Shown piece by piece: positions 34,471-44,815 of a stretch of DNA of 64,000 nt. The stretch covers positions 1,192,833,172-1,192,897,171 of the forward strand of contig NC_056737.1 of NCBI RefSeq assembly GCF_019279795.1, written 5' to 3'. A program made the position numbers and the translations under genes. The stretch's first letter is position 1. Each line of letters begins with the position of its first letter. The notes under the pieces were generated by a model, which saw only the letters and a list, made by a program, of their open reading frames with translations, was not told the DNA's origin and searched no databases. Source of the stretch: Protopterus annectens (Eukaryota > Chordata > Ceratodontiformes > Protopteridae).

Positions 34471-35671
34471 TTATATCTTAGTTGAATCTTTGAGAATTTT
34501 GAAGGTTTCTATAGTTTTAAGTTCAGTTCTTAATTTCTTTTTCCTCAAATCAGTCCAAGTATTTTTTTCAGAAGATCTTTTCAAAGCGGTGGTTGTTGAC
34601 CAGTCCATTTCTTCTGGTATTGTAATTATATTGTTATTTTTAATGAATGAAGATGCTTCCTCATAGTTGTTGAAGGTCCTCATGTCATTTGAATAGAAAA
34701 TTCTGATTTTTGCAGGATAGACAAGTTGGGCATTTATTTTGTTTTATTTGTGAAGTTTCACTAATGGTCAAGTTTATTTCCTTAATTCTAATACAATTGC
34801 AGAGTAGTCATTGTCAAATCTTATTTGATTTTGTTTACACAATAAGGGACATTTTCTCCAAGCTGATTTCAGAATACATTTCTGTCCAGATATGACAACA
34901 ATTTTACCACAATTGATCTTGGAGGAGCTTTGGGTGGGTTGGGAAGGTGGCCTAATGGTTAAAGTGTTTGCCTTACAAACACACGGTGCAGTGTTTGAGT
35001 CTCACAAGGGATAATTGGCTAGGCTTAAAATGGCTCGCAAGGGCAGTTAGCTTAGTACTAACCTATGAGCTATGAGCTATGAGCTGAAGAAGGTATACGT
35101 TTTCCAAGAACTCTGTGCACTCGCTCTATACCATTTGATAGTCCATCCTTTAGGACTAGTACTTCAGGTAACCAGGAATTTAAGAAATATATAATGTCCT
35201 CACCTTCAAATTTCTCTGGGAGAACAAAAATTCTTATATTTGTTCTTCTTTCCCTGTTTTCCAGATCATCTATTTTGTGATTAACCAGTTATTTTGATGT
35301 AGTAGAAATTCAGTCTGATTGTCATCTTCCTTGAGTCTCCGATCTATATCATTCAATGCAATTTCCATGTCCAGTATTTTAGTTTGCTGTTGCTGCAAAA
35401 TTTCCTTGAGAACATCAGTTTGTTTTTGACAGTTTTCTTTGAAGTTTTCTAAATTGTCTGTAAATCTATCCATTTTCAAAGATAGTTCCTGTAGTGTGGA
35501 TGACATCATTTGGATTTCCTTCTTCAGTGTAGGTTTCAGAGTGAGAATTCTTTGAACTGGCCATTTCCAAACACTTGAAATAATCTTCAGATTATTTTTA
35601 CAGGAAAATCTCTTCAGAATTTCTTCATATTTGGTGAGATTGTAATTTGGAAGTTCCTTTATAAGGTTCAT
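34471..35671 (-). pseudogene. L1 ORF1 (coiled coil, RRM, C-terminal domain)
   Basis: From 35671 on the minus strand a 133-codon open frame holds a coiled coil (LQELSLKMDRFTDNLENFKE, LKEILQQQQTKILDMEIALN). It runs into the L1 RRM start DDLENRERRTNIRIFVLPEK and FLNSWLPEVL (about 35250-35130). After a SINE insertion the RRM resumes with APPRSIVVKLLSYLDR. The C-terminal domain is at 34471-34683 (FNNYEEASSFIKNNNI, KRSSEKNTWTDLRKK). L1 ORF1p is the RNA-binding trimeric chaperone. The SINE and frame breaks inactivate it. Confidence 0.8.
34936..35085 (+). mobile_element. tRNA-derived SINE with CR1-like 3' end
   Basis: The head has a Pol III A box (TGGCCTAATGG, 34948-34958) and a B-box-like GTGTTTGAGTCTC (34991-35003). 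The tail reads TTGGCTAGGCTTAAAATGGC, then GGGCAGTTAGCTTAGTA, and ends in three CTATGAG units. The CR1 3' end at 53805-53880, read on its own strand, is GGGCTAGGCTTATAAATGCC then GGGCAGATAGCCTAGTA, then CCTATGAA repeats. This is a SINE likely mobilised by CR1. It is inserted in the L1 ORF1 RRM. Confidence 0.85.
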
Positions 35672-35778
35672 CTATTTCTATTTGATAAAACTGATCTTTT
35701 TCCCTGTCTTTTAGTACACTTTTGTGGAGCTCAAAAAAGATGCTGCTATCAGTTGGCCATCAAGGCTCCACCCTCCTT

Positions 35779-36990
35779 GACAAAGGCTTTTGACACAATA
35801 CCGCACTCAGGCATTACCAATAAACATAGAAAACTGAATGTAACCCCCTTCATTGTAAGATGGATTATCAACTGGCTCACAAACTGGACACACACTGTCA
35901 AAGTGGATGACTCCACATCAACCAGCAGGCCTTTCACCAGTGGTGTGCCACAGGGGTCAGTGCTGAACCCCCTACTGTTTGGTATATATGTCTCAAAAGT
36001 TCAGGCCAAAACTAAGGAGTTATGGCTGACCAAGTTTGTGGACAACTGGAAACTGTAATTATTGAATCCCCAAATGATGTCAGTAAACTCCATGAGGGTC
36101 TTACACAGACCATCAACTGGTTTCTTAGTCATGGTCTCAAACTGAATGCAAGGAAATGCATCATCATTCCCTTCAGCAAAAACAATGTCTCTTCACACTA
36201 TCAAATCAACAACAATACCCTAAGTACCCATGAAGTAGTAAGGGATCTGGGATCAGAAGTAGTCTGAAACCTTAATTCTGACCACCATGTGTCTCTTGTA
36301 GTAAGGAAGACTTTCTAAGTAGCATACTTGATTAGTAAAGGCATCGCCTCAAGAGCAAAGGAGGTTATAACCCCACTATACTCGGCACTAATCCGGTCAG
36401 AATTGAGTATAACATCCCATTCAACATGTACCATACAAAATACCTGCATCAATTGGAGAGACCTCAAAGGTTTCTAACAAAGAAGATCAAGGGACTCCAG
36501 CACTTGCTGTACACAGACCGACTAAAGTCCCTGTCACTATACCCTATATCACAAAGACTTCTTAGGGGAGACGTACGCCTGGCTTACAGAGCAATCTTAG
36601 TTCCAAACCTAATGAACTTGCTGCATATTCATAAATCAAACAGGACTAGAGCTACCCATTCCAGGGACCTAAATATGGCCTGCAACTTAAATAGGACATG
36701 CTTGAGGAACAGATGTCTCCCAACAAATCCTGTGTCTTTGGAATAGGCTAGAATTCATGTGAATCTGAGCACCTCTATGACACTGTTCAAGAGGAACCTG
36801 GACGAGTGAATGGGGCACTGTAAATTCTTACCAGAGATAGCACCCATAACCCTCCTGGACATGGGCAGTCATTACTAAATGTAATCCTGGGTATTGACTA
36901 TCTATGGTATTACATTAGGATGAATCGGCCAAGCTTGAAATGATCACCAGGTCAATAGTCTAGTAAACTCTGATGATCCTATGTGGGTAA
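35779..36990 (+). pseudogene. CR1 ORF2, RT core to 3' end (last piece of the split copy)
   Basis: It resumes with TKAFDTIPHSGITNKHRKLN, then TSGVPQGSVLNPLLFGIYVS (motif B), LTKFVDNWKL (motif C, with FADD changed to FVDN), RDLGSEV, LERPQRFLTKKIKGLQHL and RDLNMACNLNRTCLRNRC. The 3' UTR has the CR1 end GCCAAGCTTGAAATGATC and GATGATCCTATG near 36985. The catalytic Asp loss and frame changes near 36055 and 36265 show it is dead. Confidence 0.85.
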
Positions 36991-36994
36991 TTAC

Positions 36995-38040
36995 TGAGGT
37001 GCATCTTCTGAGGAGGGAGGGTAAAATTAGAGTTAAAAAATGTTTATCAGAAGAGGTTATGATGTCCAGCTGGTCAGGGAAGCTAAACAAAAAATTATGG
37101 ACATGAGGTATTCTGTTAACTCTCAGGGAGATTCTCATTATGTCCATGCTAGTGGAAAATATAATGTTTGTATTGGTGGAAATCAATCTACCAATGTAGC
37201 TGTGAACAATGGAGAGCAGAAGATAGTTTTCTTAGTGACAACTTATAATGTTATAACTGAGGAAATACTTAAAAAAGTGCGTAGCTTGTGGCCTATGCTC
37301 CTAAGGGATAACATTTTGAACTCTATACTACCTGATTTTGTGAGTATTGCATATAAAAGAGCTAGGAATATGTCTGACATTCCGGTGCATAACTAATTTA
37401 CTTTACCAGATGTTAATATCAGTCAGAGCTTAAGCATAACTAAAGGCACTGTTCCATGTGATGGTTGTTCCATCTGTCAATATGTAGTAAGCTCTTTTCG
37501 CTATATTAATGGCATCAAGTTTACAGCTAGGCATGAATACAGTTGTAATACGGAGGGGTTAGTGTATGTGTTGAGATGTGGATGCAAGAAGTTTTACATA
37601 GGGGAAACTTACAGGAGTTTTAGGGTCCCGTTACAGGAACATATTGGGGACATAAAAAATAAAAAATTAGAGAGTCCACTTGGGAGTCATTTTTTTTTGA
37701 TAGCATGCAACTCTAACCCTGATTTTCTTAGGGGTTGTGTCTTGGAAAAATTGCAAGTTGACATAGGTGAATGTGTGTGTTTAAAAAACAAACTCTTAAA
37801 AAAGGAAACCCTGCTGATTTTAAAGTATGGTACTTTGGAGTCTCAGGGACTCAACAAAGAATGTAATTGGAAGTATGTGATTTGAACTGCATGCTTAATT
37901 GATTAACTGTTTTGTGTAATATGCTGTATATAAGCAAACAGTATTTTGTAGTGTTTTTATTTTTTTACTCTTGGAAGGCTGTGTAATCCAAGGCGTTAAG
38001 TAGTTCATTAAATTCGCTTACTTCTTGGATCAGTGGTCTT
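36995..38040 (+). mobile_element. Penelope-like element, 3' fragment
   Basis: 5'-truncated PLE. The 37040-37396 frame has a post-RT region (FIRRGYDVQLVREAKQKIMD, VTTYNVITEEILKKV, SLWPMLLRDNILNSILPDF). A Cys-rich linker PCDGCSICQYV (about 37455) and a GIY-YIG endonuclease at 37562-37885 follow (YVLRCGCKKFYIGETYRSFR, KNKLLKKETLLILKYGTLES). One in-frame stop and a frame change separate the two parts. The end near 37960-38040 resembles a decayed PLE terminus (GGCGTTAAG). It differs in sequence from the PLE at 26640-31290 and represents another family. Confidence 0.8.
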
Positions 38041-38044
38041 GGTG

Positions 38045-41000
38045 GTATTTTATTATAAAATTAGAATTAAATTTGTCAGCCAGAGTTTGCTTAACTTCTG
38101 GCCTTGTATAGGTGACACCCTTTACAGGTAATTTGGTACATTGCCATGCATGGCCTTTGAGGTTATGGACATAGCTGAAGACAGCTTTGTGACCACCCTT
38201 GGCATGGGAGGCTACTTTTACCTCAGATTTGGCTTTGGATAACTTTATTAGCTCCCTGAGTTGCTTGTTTAGGTTGATGAGGGTTTACTTTTTTTGGTGG
38301 TCATTGCACCTCATAATTTTTGCCATGAATTTGCTCCTTTTATTATACATTCTATTGAGGTTAGGATTTCACCAAGGTAGCTTTTTTCAGTAGATCCTGT
38401 GCTTAATCCAGGTAGGTACAGCTATCTCTATGCAGCTGTTAATATGATAATAGAGGGTTTCTGTGAATGATTTCTATGGAAGATAGCAGAGTTCTCAGAG
38501 TTTGGAGGGCTTGTAAGTTTGCCAGTGTGTAACTTTGTAGCAGGAAATTTGCTCTAAAATAACTCCTAAACATTCCAAAGATAGCCAGTGTCCCTAGTTT
38601 TACATTTATTTCAAAGGAAACTGTTTTATGGTCTTAACAGACTAGGCAAGACATTAAACTGGGGAGGGTGCAATGTTCCATCAAGTTCTGAGGATCAGGA
38701 CAAAGATATTTGTACCTCTAATGGGCAAACAGATTAACTGGTCCAAGGTGTTTGCATTTACAAAGTCCAGGAATCTTTTAGCCTGGATGTTAAGGGTCGG
38801 GCATGATTCCCAGTTTATATTTGGGGTAGTTAAAGTTGCCCATGAGTATGGTTTTAGGTTGAATGGGGAGTGGTCTAGTACATTTATGTATGTATTATGG
38901 TTTTCCTTGGTCACAGCAGAGGGCTTATAGCTTACAAAGATACAGCATGGGACCTTGACTAAAAATAATTTGGACATGAAGAAGCTCAAGCACATTGTAT
39001 TGTTGGACCAGCCTCGAGGTGTGTTTATTTTTAATGTAATCAGAGAACCCCCCACACACACATTTTTGTTCCTTCCTGTGCAATAGTTGGATTAATTGTG
39101 TGGAAGTCATTTGTAGTATTGCCCTGTCATGGTGCTTTCCATGGCTTTAAACCATGTCTCAGTAACTGCACAGATATCTGCATTCTCCATGGCTTTAAAC
39201 CATGTCTCAGTAACTGTACAGATATCTGCATTCTCCATGATTTAAACCATGTCTCAGTAACTGCACAGATATCTGCATTCTCCATGATTTAAACCATGTC
39301 TCAGTAACTGCACAGATATCTGCATCCTCAATGGCTTTAAACCATGTCTCAGTAACTGCACAGATATCTGCATTCTCCATGATTTAAACCATGTCTCAGT
39401 AACTGCACATATATCTGCATTCTTCATGGCTTTAAACCATGTCTCAGTAACTGCACAGATATCTGCATTCTCCATGATTTAAACCATGTCTCAGTAACTG
39501 CACATATATCTGCATTCTCCATGGCTTTAAACCATGTCTCAGTAACTGCACAGATATCTGCATTCTCCATGATTTAAACCATGTCTCAGTAACTGCACAT
39601 ATATCTGCATTCTCCATGGCTTTAAACCATGTCTCAGTAACTGCACAGATATCTGCATTCTCCATGGCTTTAAATCATGTCTCAGTAACTGCACAGATAT
39701 CTGCATTCTCCATGACTTTAAGCCATGTCTCAGTAACTGCACAGATATCTGCATTCTCCATGGCTTTAAACCATGTCTCCATAACTGCACAGATATCTGC
39801 ATTCTCCATGGCTTTAAACCATGTCTCAGTAACTGCACAGATATCTGCATTCTCCATGGCTTTAAACCATGTCTCAGTAACTACACAGATATCTGCATTC
39901 TCCATGGCTTTAAACCATGTCTCAGTAACTGCACAGATATCTGCATTTGCCATGGCTTTAAACCATGTCTCAGTAACTGCACAGATATCTGCATTCTCCA
40001 TGGCTTTAAACCATGTCTCAGTAACTGCACAGATATCTGCATTCTCCATGGCTTTAAACCATGTCTCAGTAACTGCACAGATATCTGCATTTGCCATGGC
40101 TTTAAACCATGTCTCAGTAACTGCACAGATATCTGCATTCTCCATGGCTTTAAGCCATGTCTCAGTAACTGCACAGATATCTGCATTCTCCATGGCTTTA
40201 AACCATGTCTCAGTAACTGCACAGATATCTGCATTTGCCATGGCTTTAAACCATGTCTCAGTAACTGCACAGATATCTGCATTCTCCATGGCTTTAAACC
40301 ATGTCTCAGTAACTGCACATATATCCGCATTCCGCATGGCTTTAAACCATGTCTCAGTAACTGCACATATATCTGCATTCTCCATGGCTTTAAACTGTGT
40401 CTCAGTAACTGCACAGATATCTGAATTCTCCATGGCTTTAAACCATGTTTCAGTAACTGCACAGATATCTGCATTCTCCATGGCTTTAAACCATGTCTCC
40501 ATAACTGCACAGATATCTGCATTCCCCATGGCTTTAAACCATGTCTCAGTACCTGCACAGATATCTGCATTCTCCATGGCTTTAAGCCATGTCTCAGTAA
40601 CTGCACAGATATCTGCATTCTCCATGGCTTTAAACCATGTCTCAGTAACTGCACAGATATCTGCATCCACCATGGCTTTAAACCATGACTCAGTAACTGC
40701 ACAGATATTTGCATTCTCCATGGCTTTAAGCCATGTCTCAGTAACTGCACAGATATCTGCATTCTCCATGGCTTTAAACCATGTCTCAGTAACTGCACAG
40801 ATATCTGCATTCTCCATGGCTTTAAACCATGTCTCAGTAACTGCACAGATATCTGCATTCTCCATGGCTTTAAACCATGTCTTAGTAACTGCTCAGATAT
40901 CTGCATTCTCCATGGCTTTAAACCATGTCTCAGTAACTGCACAGATATCTGCATTCTCCATGGCTTTAAGGCATGTCTCAGTAACTGCACAGATATCTGC

Positions 41001-42530
41001 ATTCTCCATGGCTTTAAACCATGTCTTAGTAACTGCACAGATATCTGCATTCTCCATGGCTTTAAACCATGTCTCAGTAACTGCACAGATATCTGCATTC
41101 TCCATGGCTTTAAGCCATGTCTTAGTAACTGCACAGATATCTGCATTCTCCATGGCTTTAAACCATGTCTTAGTAACTGCACAGATATCTGCATTCTCCA
41201 TGGCTTTAAACCATGTATCAGTAACTGCACAGATATCTGCATTCCCCATGGCTTTAAACCATGTCTCAGTAACTGCACAGATATCTGCATTTGCCATGGC
41301 TTTAAACCATGTCTCAGTAACTGCACAGATATCTGCATTCTCCATGGCTTTAAGCCATGTCTCAGTAACTGCACAGATATATGCATTCTCCATGGCTTTA
41401 AACTATGTCTCAGTAACTGCACAGATATCTGCATTTGCCATGGCTTTAAACCATGTCTCAGTAACTGCACAGATATCTGCATTCTCCATGGCTTTAAACC
41501 ATGTCTCAGTAACTGCACATATAGCCACATTCCCCATGGCTTTAAACCATGTCTCAGTAACTGCACATATATCTGCATTCTCCATGGCTTTAAACTGTGT
41601 CTCATTAACTGCACAGATATCTGAATTCTCCATGGCTTTAAACCATGTCTCAGTAACTGCACAGATATCTGCATTCTCCATGGCTTTAAACCATGTCTCC
41701 ATAACTGCACAGATATCTGCATTCCCCATGGCTTTAAACCATGTCTCAGTAACTGCACAGATATCTGCATTCTCCATGGCTTTGAACCATGTCTCAGTAA
41801 CTGCACAGATATCTTGCATTCCCCATGGCTTTTAACCATGTCTCAGTAACTGCATAGATATCTGCATTCTCCATGGCTTTAAACCATGTGTCAGTAACTG
41901 CACAGATATCTGCATTCTCCATGGCTTTAAACCATGTCTCAGTAACTGCACAGATATCTGCATTCCCCATGGCTTTTAATCATGTCTCAGTAACTGCATA
42001 GATATCTGCATTCTCCATGGCTTTAAACCATGTCTCAGTAACTGCACAGATATCTGCATTTTCCATGGCTTTAAACCATGTCTCAGTAACTGCACAGATA
42101 TTTGCATTCTCCATGGTTTCAAACCATGTCTCAGTAACTGCACAGATATCTGCATTCTCCATGGCTTTAAACCATGTCTCAGTAACTGCACAGATATCTG
42201 CATTCTCCATGGCTTTAAACCATGTCTCAGTAACTGTACAGATATCTGCATTCTCCATGGCTTTAAACCATGTCTCAGTAACTGCATAGATATCTGCATT
42301 GTCCTGGGTGAGAAGACCTTGCAGGGAGTGGAGCTTCTTGTTTAGGTTCCTGGCACTGAGCAGTAGCACTTCAAATTTTCTTTCTCTAGTTTAGCTAAGT
42401 CAGTAGGTTTATCAGGTTTGTAATGTGTGAAAAGGGCAATAGTAGAGCGGACAAGATTTTAGCCAGTATTCGAAATCCTATAGGATAGAGGTGCAAACCA
42501 TCCTGGTTTCCAGGGTCAGTTGACGGTGCA
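38045..42530 (-). mobile_element. CR1 LINE with endonuclease-derived minisatellite expansion
   Basis: On the minus strand this is a CR1 running from the ORF1 C-terminus (about 42530-42380: GLHLYPIGFRI-like block, LLPF) through the ORF2 start (42369: LLLSARNLNKKLHSLQGLLT, DNADIYAVTETWFKA). It continues to the rest of the endonuclease (39061-38681: NIQAKRFLDFVNANTLDQL, a GRGENI-like block) and into the linker near 38050 (LADKFNSNF). Between the N-terminal endonuclease block and the rest lie about 3.2 kb of 48-bp tandem repeats copied from that block. Outside the array it is a degraded, old copy without RT. Confidence 0.85.
39133..42302 (-). repeat. 48-bp minisatellite made of the CR1 endonuclease motif
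   Basis: About 66 copies of a 48-bp unit. On the plus strand it reads CCATGGCTTTAAACCATGTC, then TCAGTAACTGCACAGATATC, then TGCATTCT. On the minus strand, in the CR1 frame, each unit encodes MENADICAVTETWFKA, the ORF2 block containing the metal-binding Glu of the APE endonuclease. Most units are exactly 48 bp. A few near 39240-39620 are shorter, so frames shift there. A variant block (AAACTGTGTCTC) at 40393 recurs at 41593, exactly 25 units later. Because 48 is a multiple of 3, long stop-free frames of 739 codons (plus) and 652 and 396 codons (minus) arise. They are by-products unless transcribed. Confidence 0.95.
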
Positions 42531-43136
42531 CACTTGAGATGTGGGATAACAGTTGCAGTCCTTCATTCTCATGGTACAAATCCTGTTTTGAGGCTAGAGT
42601 TGAAAAGTGACTCAAGTGATTTTGATTTATGTTTCCAGTTATTTTGGGGGCATCCTGTGATATTGTCAGTGACAGATGAGTCTGTGTTTATAGCCTTAGG
42701 CAGCACCTCCAGAATCTTCTCCCTTTTAAAATTGGGGGGGGGTTTACACTAGTAGATATTTCATGAGGGGGGCAGTGAGAGTGTGGGGTGAAACCTAAGC
42801 TGAATTTTTCAGCCAGCAAATTCCCTATGTCATTTTGCTTAGTGAAGATGGCAGCATTGACCACCAGTTTGGCACACTGATGTGTGCTGCCTTGGAGGTT
42901 TTGGACATTGCTGTAGAAGGCCCTGAGGGTGTCTTTAGCCTGTGAGGCTATCTTGACCTCTTAACTGGCCTTGTTGGACTTAATTAGTCCTCTTACTTTC
43001 GTATTTAATTAGAGAGCGCTTATCATTAAGGGAGTTATTTTTTCTGCTCTTAGCCATGACTTTCTCCTTTTGCTAGATACCCTATTAAGATCAGAATTTC
43101 CCCAGTGTTGTTTGATTTTAGTTTCTTTCGGGCTTA
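42531..43136 (-). mobile_element. CR1 fragment, endonuclease-RT linker
   Basis: A second minus-strand CR1 copy, not continuous with the previous one. It starts at the block matching EWRTATVVPLHKG (GTGGGATAACAGTTGCAGTC on the plus strand, like 55669-55690). It runs back through the linker with a LAEKF-like and FYSNVQNLQGSTHQCAKL region similar to 55780-56150. It is heavily decayed. A G-run at about 42731-42740 corresponds to a similar run in other copies. Confidence 0.7.
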
Positions 43137-43248
43137 CTTCTAGTGGGTCATTTTACGCCTAGGCAATTTCCTTCTGAAAGGCAGGAATCAAACTCTGTAC
43201 CTTTTGATTCCAAGATAAACGTCTTAACAATTATACCAGCCCCCAACC
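43137..43248 (-). mobile_element. tRNA-SINE fragment (CR1-tail family)
   Basis: On the minus strand it reads GGTATAATTGTTAAGACGTT (A-box side), then AGAGTTTGATTCCTGCC (B box), then a GAAATTGCCTAGGCGTAAAA tail, as in the 34936-35085 SINE. It lacks the far 3' end. Confidence 0.65.
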
Positions 43249-43436
43249 CCATTGAGGATATTTTTTGTTTGTGCAATGTCTGGGAGGTCTTTGTGATTTA
43301 GACAGATCACATTTAAGATACTCAGCATATATGGGTCTATGTGCTTGCTCTGTAATATGTGAGATAGGTGTAATGTGTTTGTTATTATAAGTGCTTGCAC
43401 ATGAAAGCCTTGCCTCCAGTGACATTATGCAACTAT

Positions 43437-43712
43437 ATCTCTCACATACTGGTGCAGCGATAGTGTTGTTGTCTCACAGCAAGAGGTTCTCCCATTCGAT
43501 TCTCAACTGGAGCGCCTTCCGTGTGGAGTCTACATGTCCTCCCCATGGTCGAGTGGCATTCAAAAGACATGCGTGAATGGGTGCGCCTTCGTTGAAGGTT
43601 GGGCTGGCACCTCGGCACCGTAAAAATCTACTGCCAATCATTAGCAGACTGAAGTTCCACTGTGGTGACCCCTAACCAGGAAAAGCTGAAAGAAGAAGAA
43701 GAAGAAGATCTC
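43437..43712 (+). mobile_element. tRNA-headed SINE with (GAA)n end
   Basis: A tRNA-like head (GTGCAGCGATAGTGTTGTTG, CCATTCGATTCTCAACTGG) leads into a conserved middle (CCGTGTGGAGTCTACATGTC) and a 3' end GTGGTGACCCCTAACCAGG, followed by AAAGCTGAAAG and four to five GAA units. The GTGGTGACCCCTAA plus GAA ending is familiar from fish SINE/LINE 3' ends, possibly RTE-type. The family is not certain. Confidence 0.65.
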
Positions 43713-44084
43713 TCACATACTGTATCAGATTAAGAATTAAGTGCTTGTCAGTAAACATAGGATAATTACTACATTACCTCAGGCACCCCATCCACCAGAG
43801 TGGCTGCAAATTTAGCACAGAGGTGCATGCCCACAACTATGTATCCTTATTTTATGTTCAACAAAGTGATTGTACAAGACAGGTTTACAGCTGGCTAGCT
43901 CAGTTGTTGTAAAAGTATATACTACAATCAGAGTTATCTCAGACCAGACCCATGCTGGAGTGCTCCTCATTGTGCAAAATAGTTGCTGTTTGTGCAACTA
44001 AGGATTATAGAAATTGTTGTGTGCCTGCACATATATAGGGCATTGCTAACCACTGTTGCACAATGAACAGCATTACATAAATGC

Positions 44085-44240
44085 AGAGAATTAACAGAGG
44101 CAGAAAAAAAAATGACTAAACAAAGCAAATAGCCATCTGAACAATTGAACAGTCTTAATGCCTTTCTATGTGATCCCCAACACAGAAAAGTCCAGGCCAC
44201 TTTCCATTCCTACTAGAAAAGCAGTCCCAGAACTTCTTAA
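44085..44240. repeat. dispersed repeat, copy 1
   Basis: It shares with 51690-51835 the blocks AGAGGCAGA, ACTGACTAAACAAAGC, CATCTGA/CCTCTGA, TGTGTGATCCCCA-like and ACTAGAAAAGCAGTCCCA, all in the same orientation. No coding potential is visible. Both copies lie near a SINE, so this may be part of a larger unclassified repeat. 43713-44084 and 44241-44640 hold nothing else recognisable. Confidence 0.65.
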
Positions 44241-44639
44241 CATAAAAATCCACTACAGTTAGGCCAAAGTGAATTCAAACAGGACAATTAAACAAACTAG
44301 CTAAAACACTTTGAAAAATGTCTTAAAATGCAGGGAAACTAGCAGCAAGGTCAGTGAAAATCAAGGCCTTTTACAGTGATAAAAGGAAGAAGAAATATAA
44401 TAAACAACTTGAAATCATGAATTGGCAGCCTATTCCAAAGACGTGGCTGTCGCTGGGAGATGACTTCCTGGACTTCCACCATCAGCTTTTCTTATGTACC
44501 TCATTTTCATAACTATCTGTTGCCATTCTTCGTCAACACGACCTATTTCCTCCTCATCTTGTCTTGGGGTGCTAGAACCCTGTGTAATTCATTGTACTTT
44601 ATATCCAGTCAATTTCTAAATCTCTCATTCATGGGTGAG

Positions 44640-44815
44640 TTTGAGATGGAAACCCTAAGCATGTTTTTCAGAAGTGAGAAGAACCCCACATAATCACAGG
44701 GAGCACATGCAAACTCCAAAGAGGCATTGGCTGGAGGTCAGGCCCAAACTTTGTACTTTGTGCATGGGATGTGAATACCTTAACCATTGTGCTAACTGGT
44801 CTCTCTATTGTGCTA
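44640..44815 (-). mobile_element. tRNA-SINE fragment (GTTTGCATG family)
   Basis: On the minus strand a head GCTAGCACAATGGTTAAGG-like stretch and ACAAAGTTTGGGCCTGACC lead to GAGTTTGCATGTGCTCCC, the conserved middle shared with many vertebrate SINEs. It abuts the CR1 that follows. Confidence 0.55.

Larger units (their letters stand above)
25479..35780 (-). mobile_element. L1 LINE, interrupted and internally deleted
   Basis: A minus-strand L1 bounded by a T-run at its left (3' A tail, about 25475-25483) and by TTGGCAAAGGCTTTT / TTGACAAAGGCTTTT, a 15-bp target duplication with one mismatch (25464-25478 and 35777-35791). Recognisable parts are the ORF2 C-terminus (25931-26600) and ORF1 (34471-35671). 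The ORF2 endonuclease and RT are not seen, so the middle is deleted or replaced. A PLE (about 26640-31290), an AT-rich region of unknown origin (31290-34440) and a SINE (about 34936-35085) lie inside. Confidence 0.8.
11870..36990 (+). mobile_element. one CR1 LINE copy split by nested insertions
   Basis: Pieces of one plus-strand CR1 lie in correct order. They are the ORF1 N-terminal side (about 11870-12070 and 13041-13240), the ORF1 esterase (13240-13780), the ORF2 endonuclease and linker (13790-14929 and 24915-25478), and the RT, C-terminus and 3' UTR (35781-36990). The junctions match exactly. The linker breaks within one codon run at 14929/24915, and the LAKAF block before AFDTIPHSG breaks at 25478/35781 with a duplicated CAAAGGCTTTT. 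About 23 kb of younger DNA separates the pieces. The copy was nearly full length before being split and is now inactive. Its 3' end shows the octamer-like GATGATCCTATG. Confidence 0.85.

Noticed and set aside
34936-35085. Functional tRNA gene
   Set aside because: A and B boxes are present but there is no cloverleaf or anticodon arm and a LINE-derived tail follows, so it is a SINE.
37960-38040. Hammerhead in the third PLE fragment
   Set aside because: GGCGTTAAG resembles the stem III end, but neither CTGANGA nor GAAA is present in the right place.
39616-41835. 739-codon plus-strand ORF as a real repetitive protein gene
   Set aside because: It is the antisense reading of a CR1-derived minisatellite, without promoter, unique ends or splice context. 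It is kept only as a low-interest observation.
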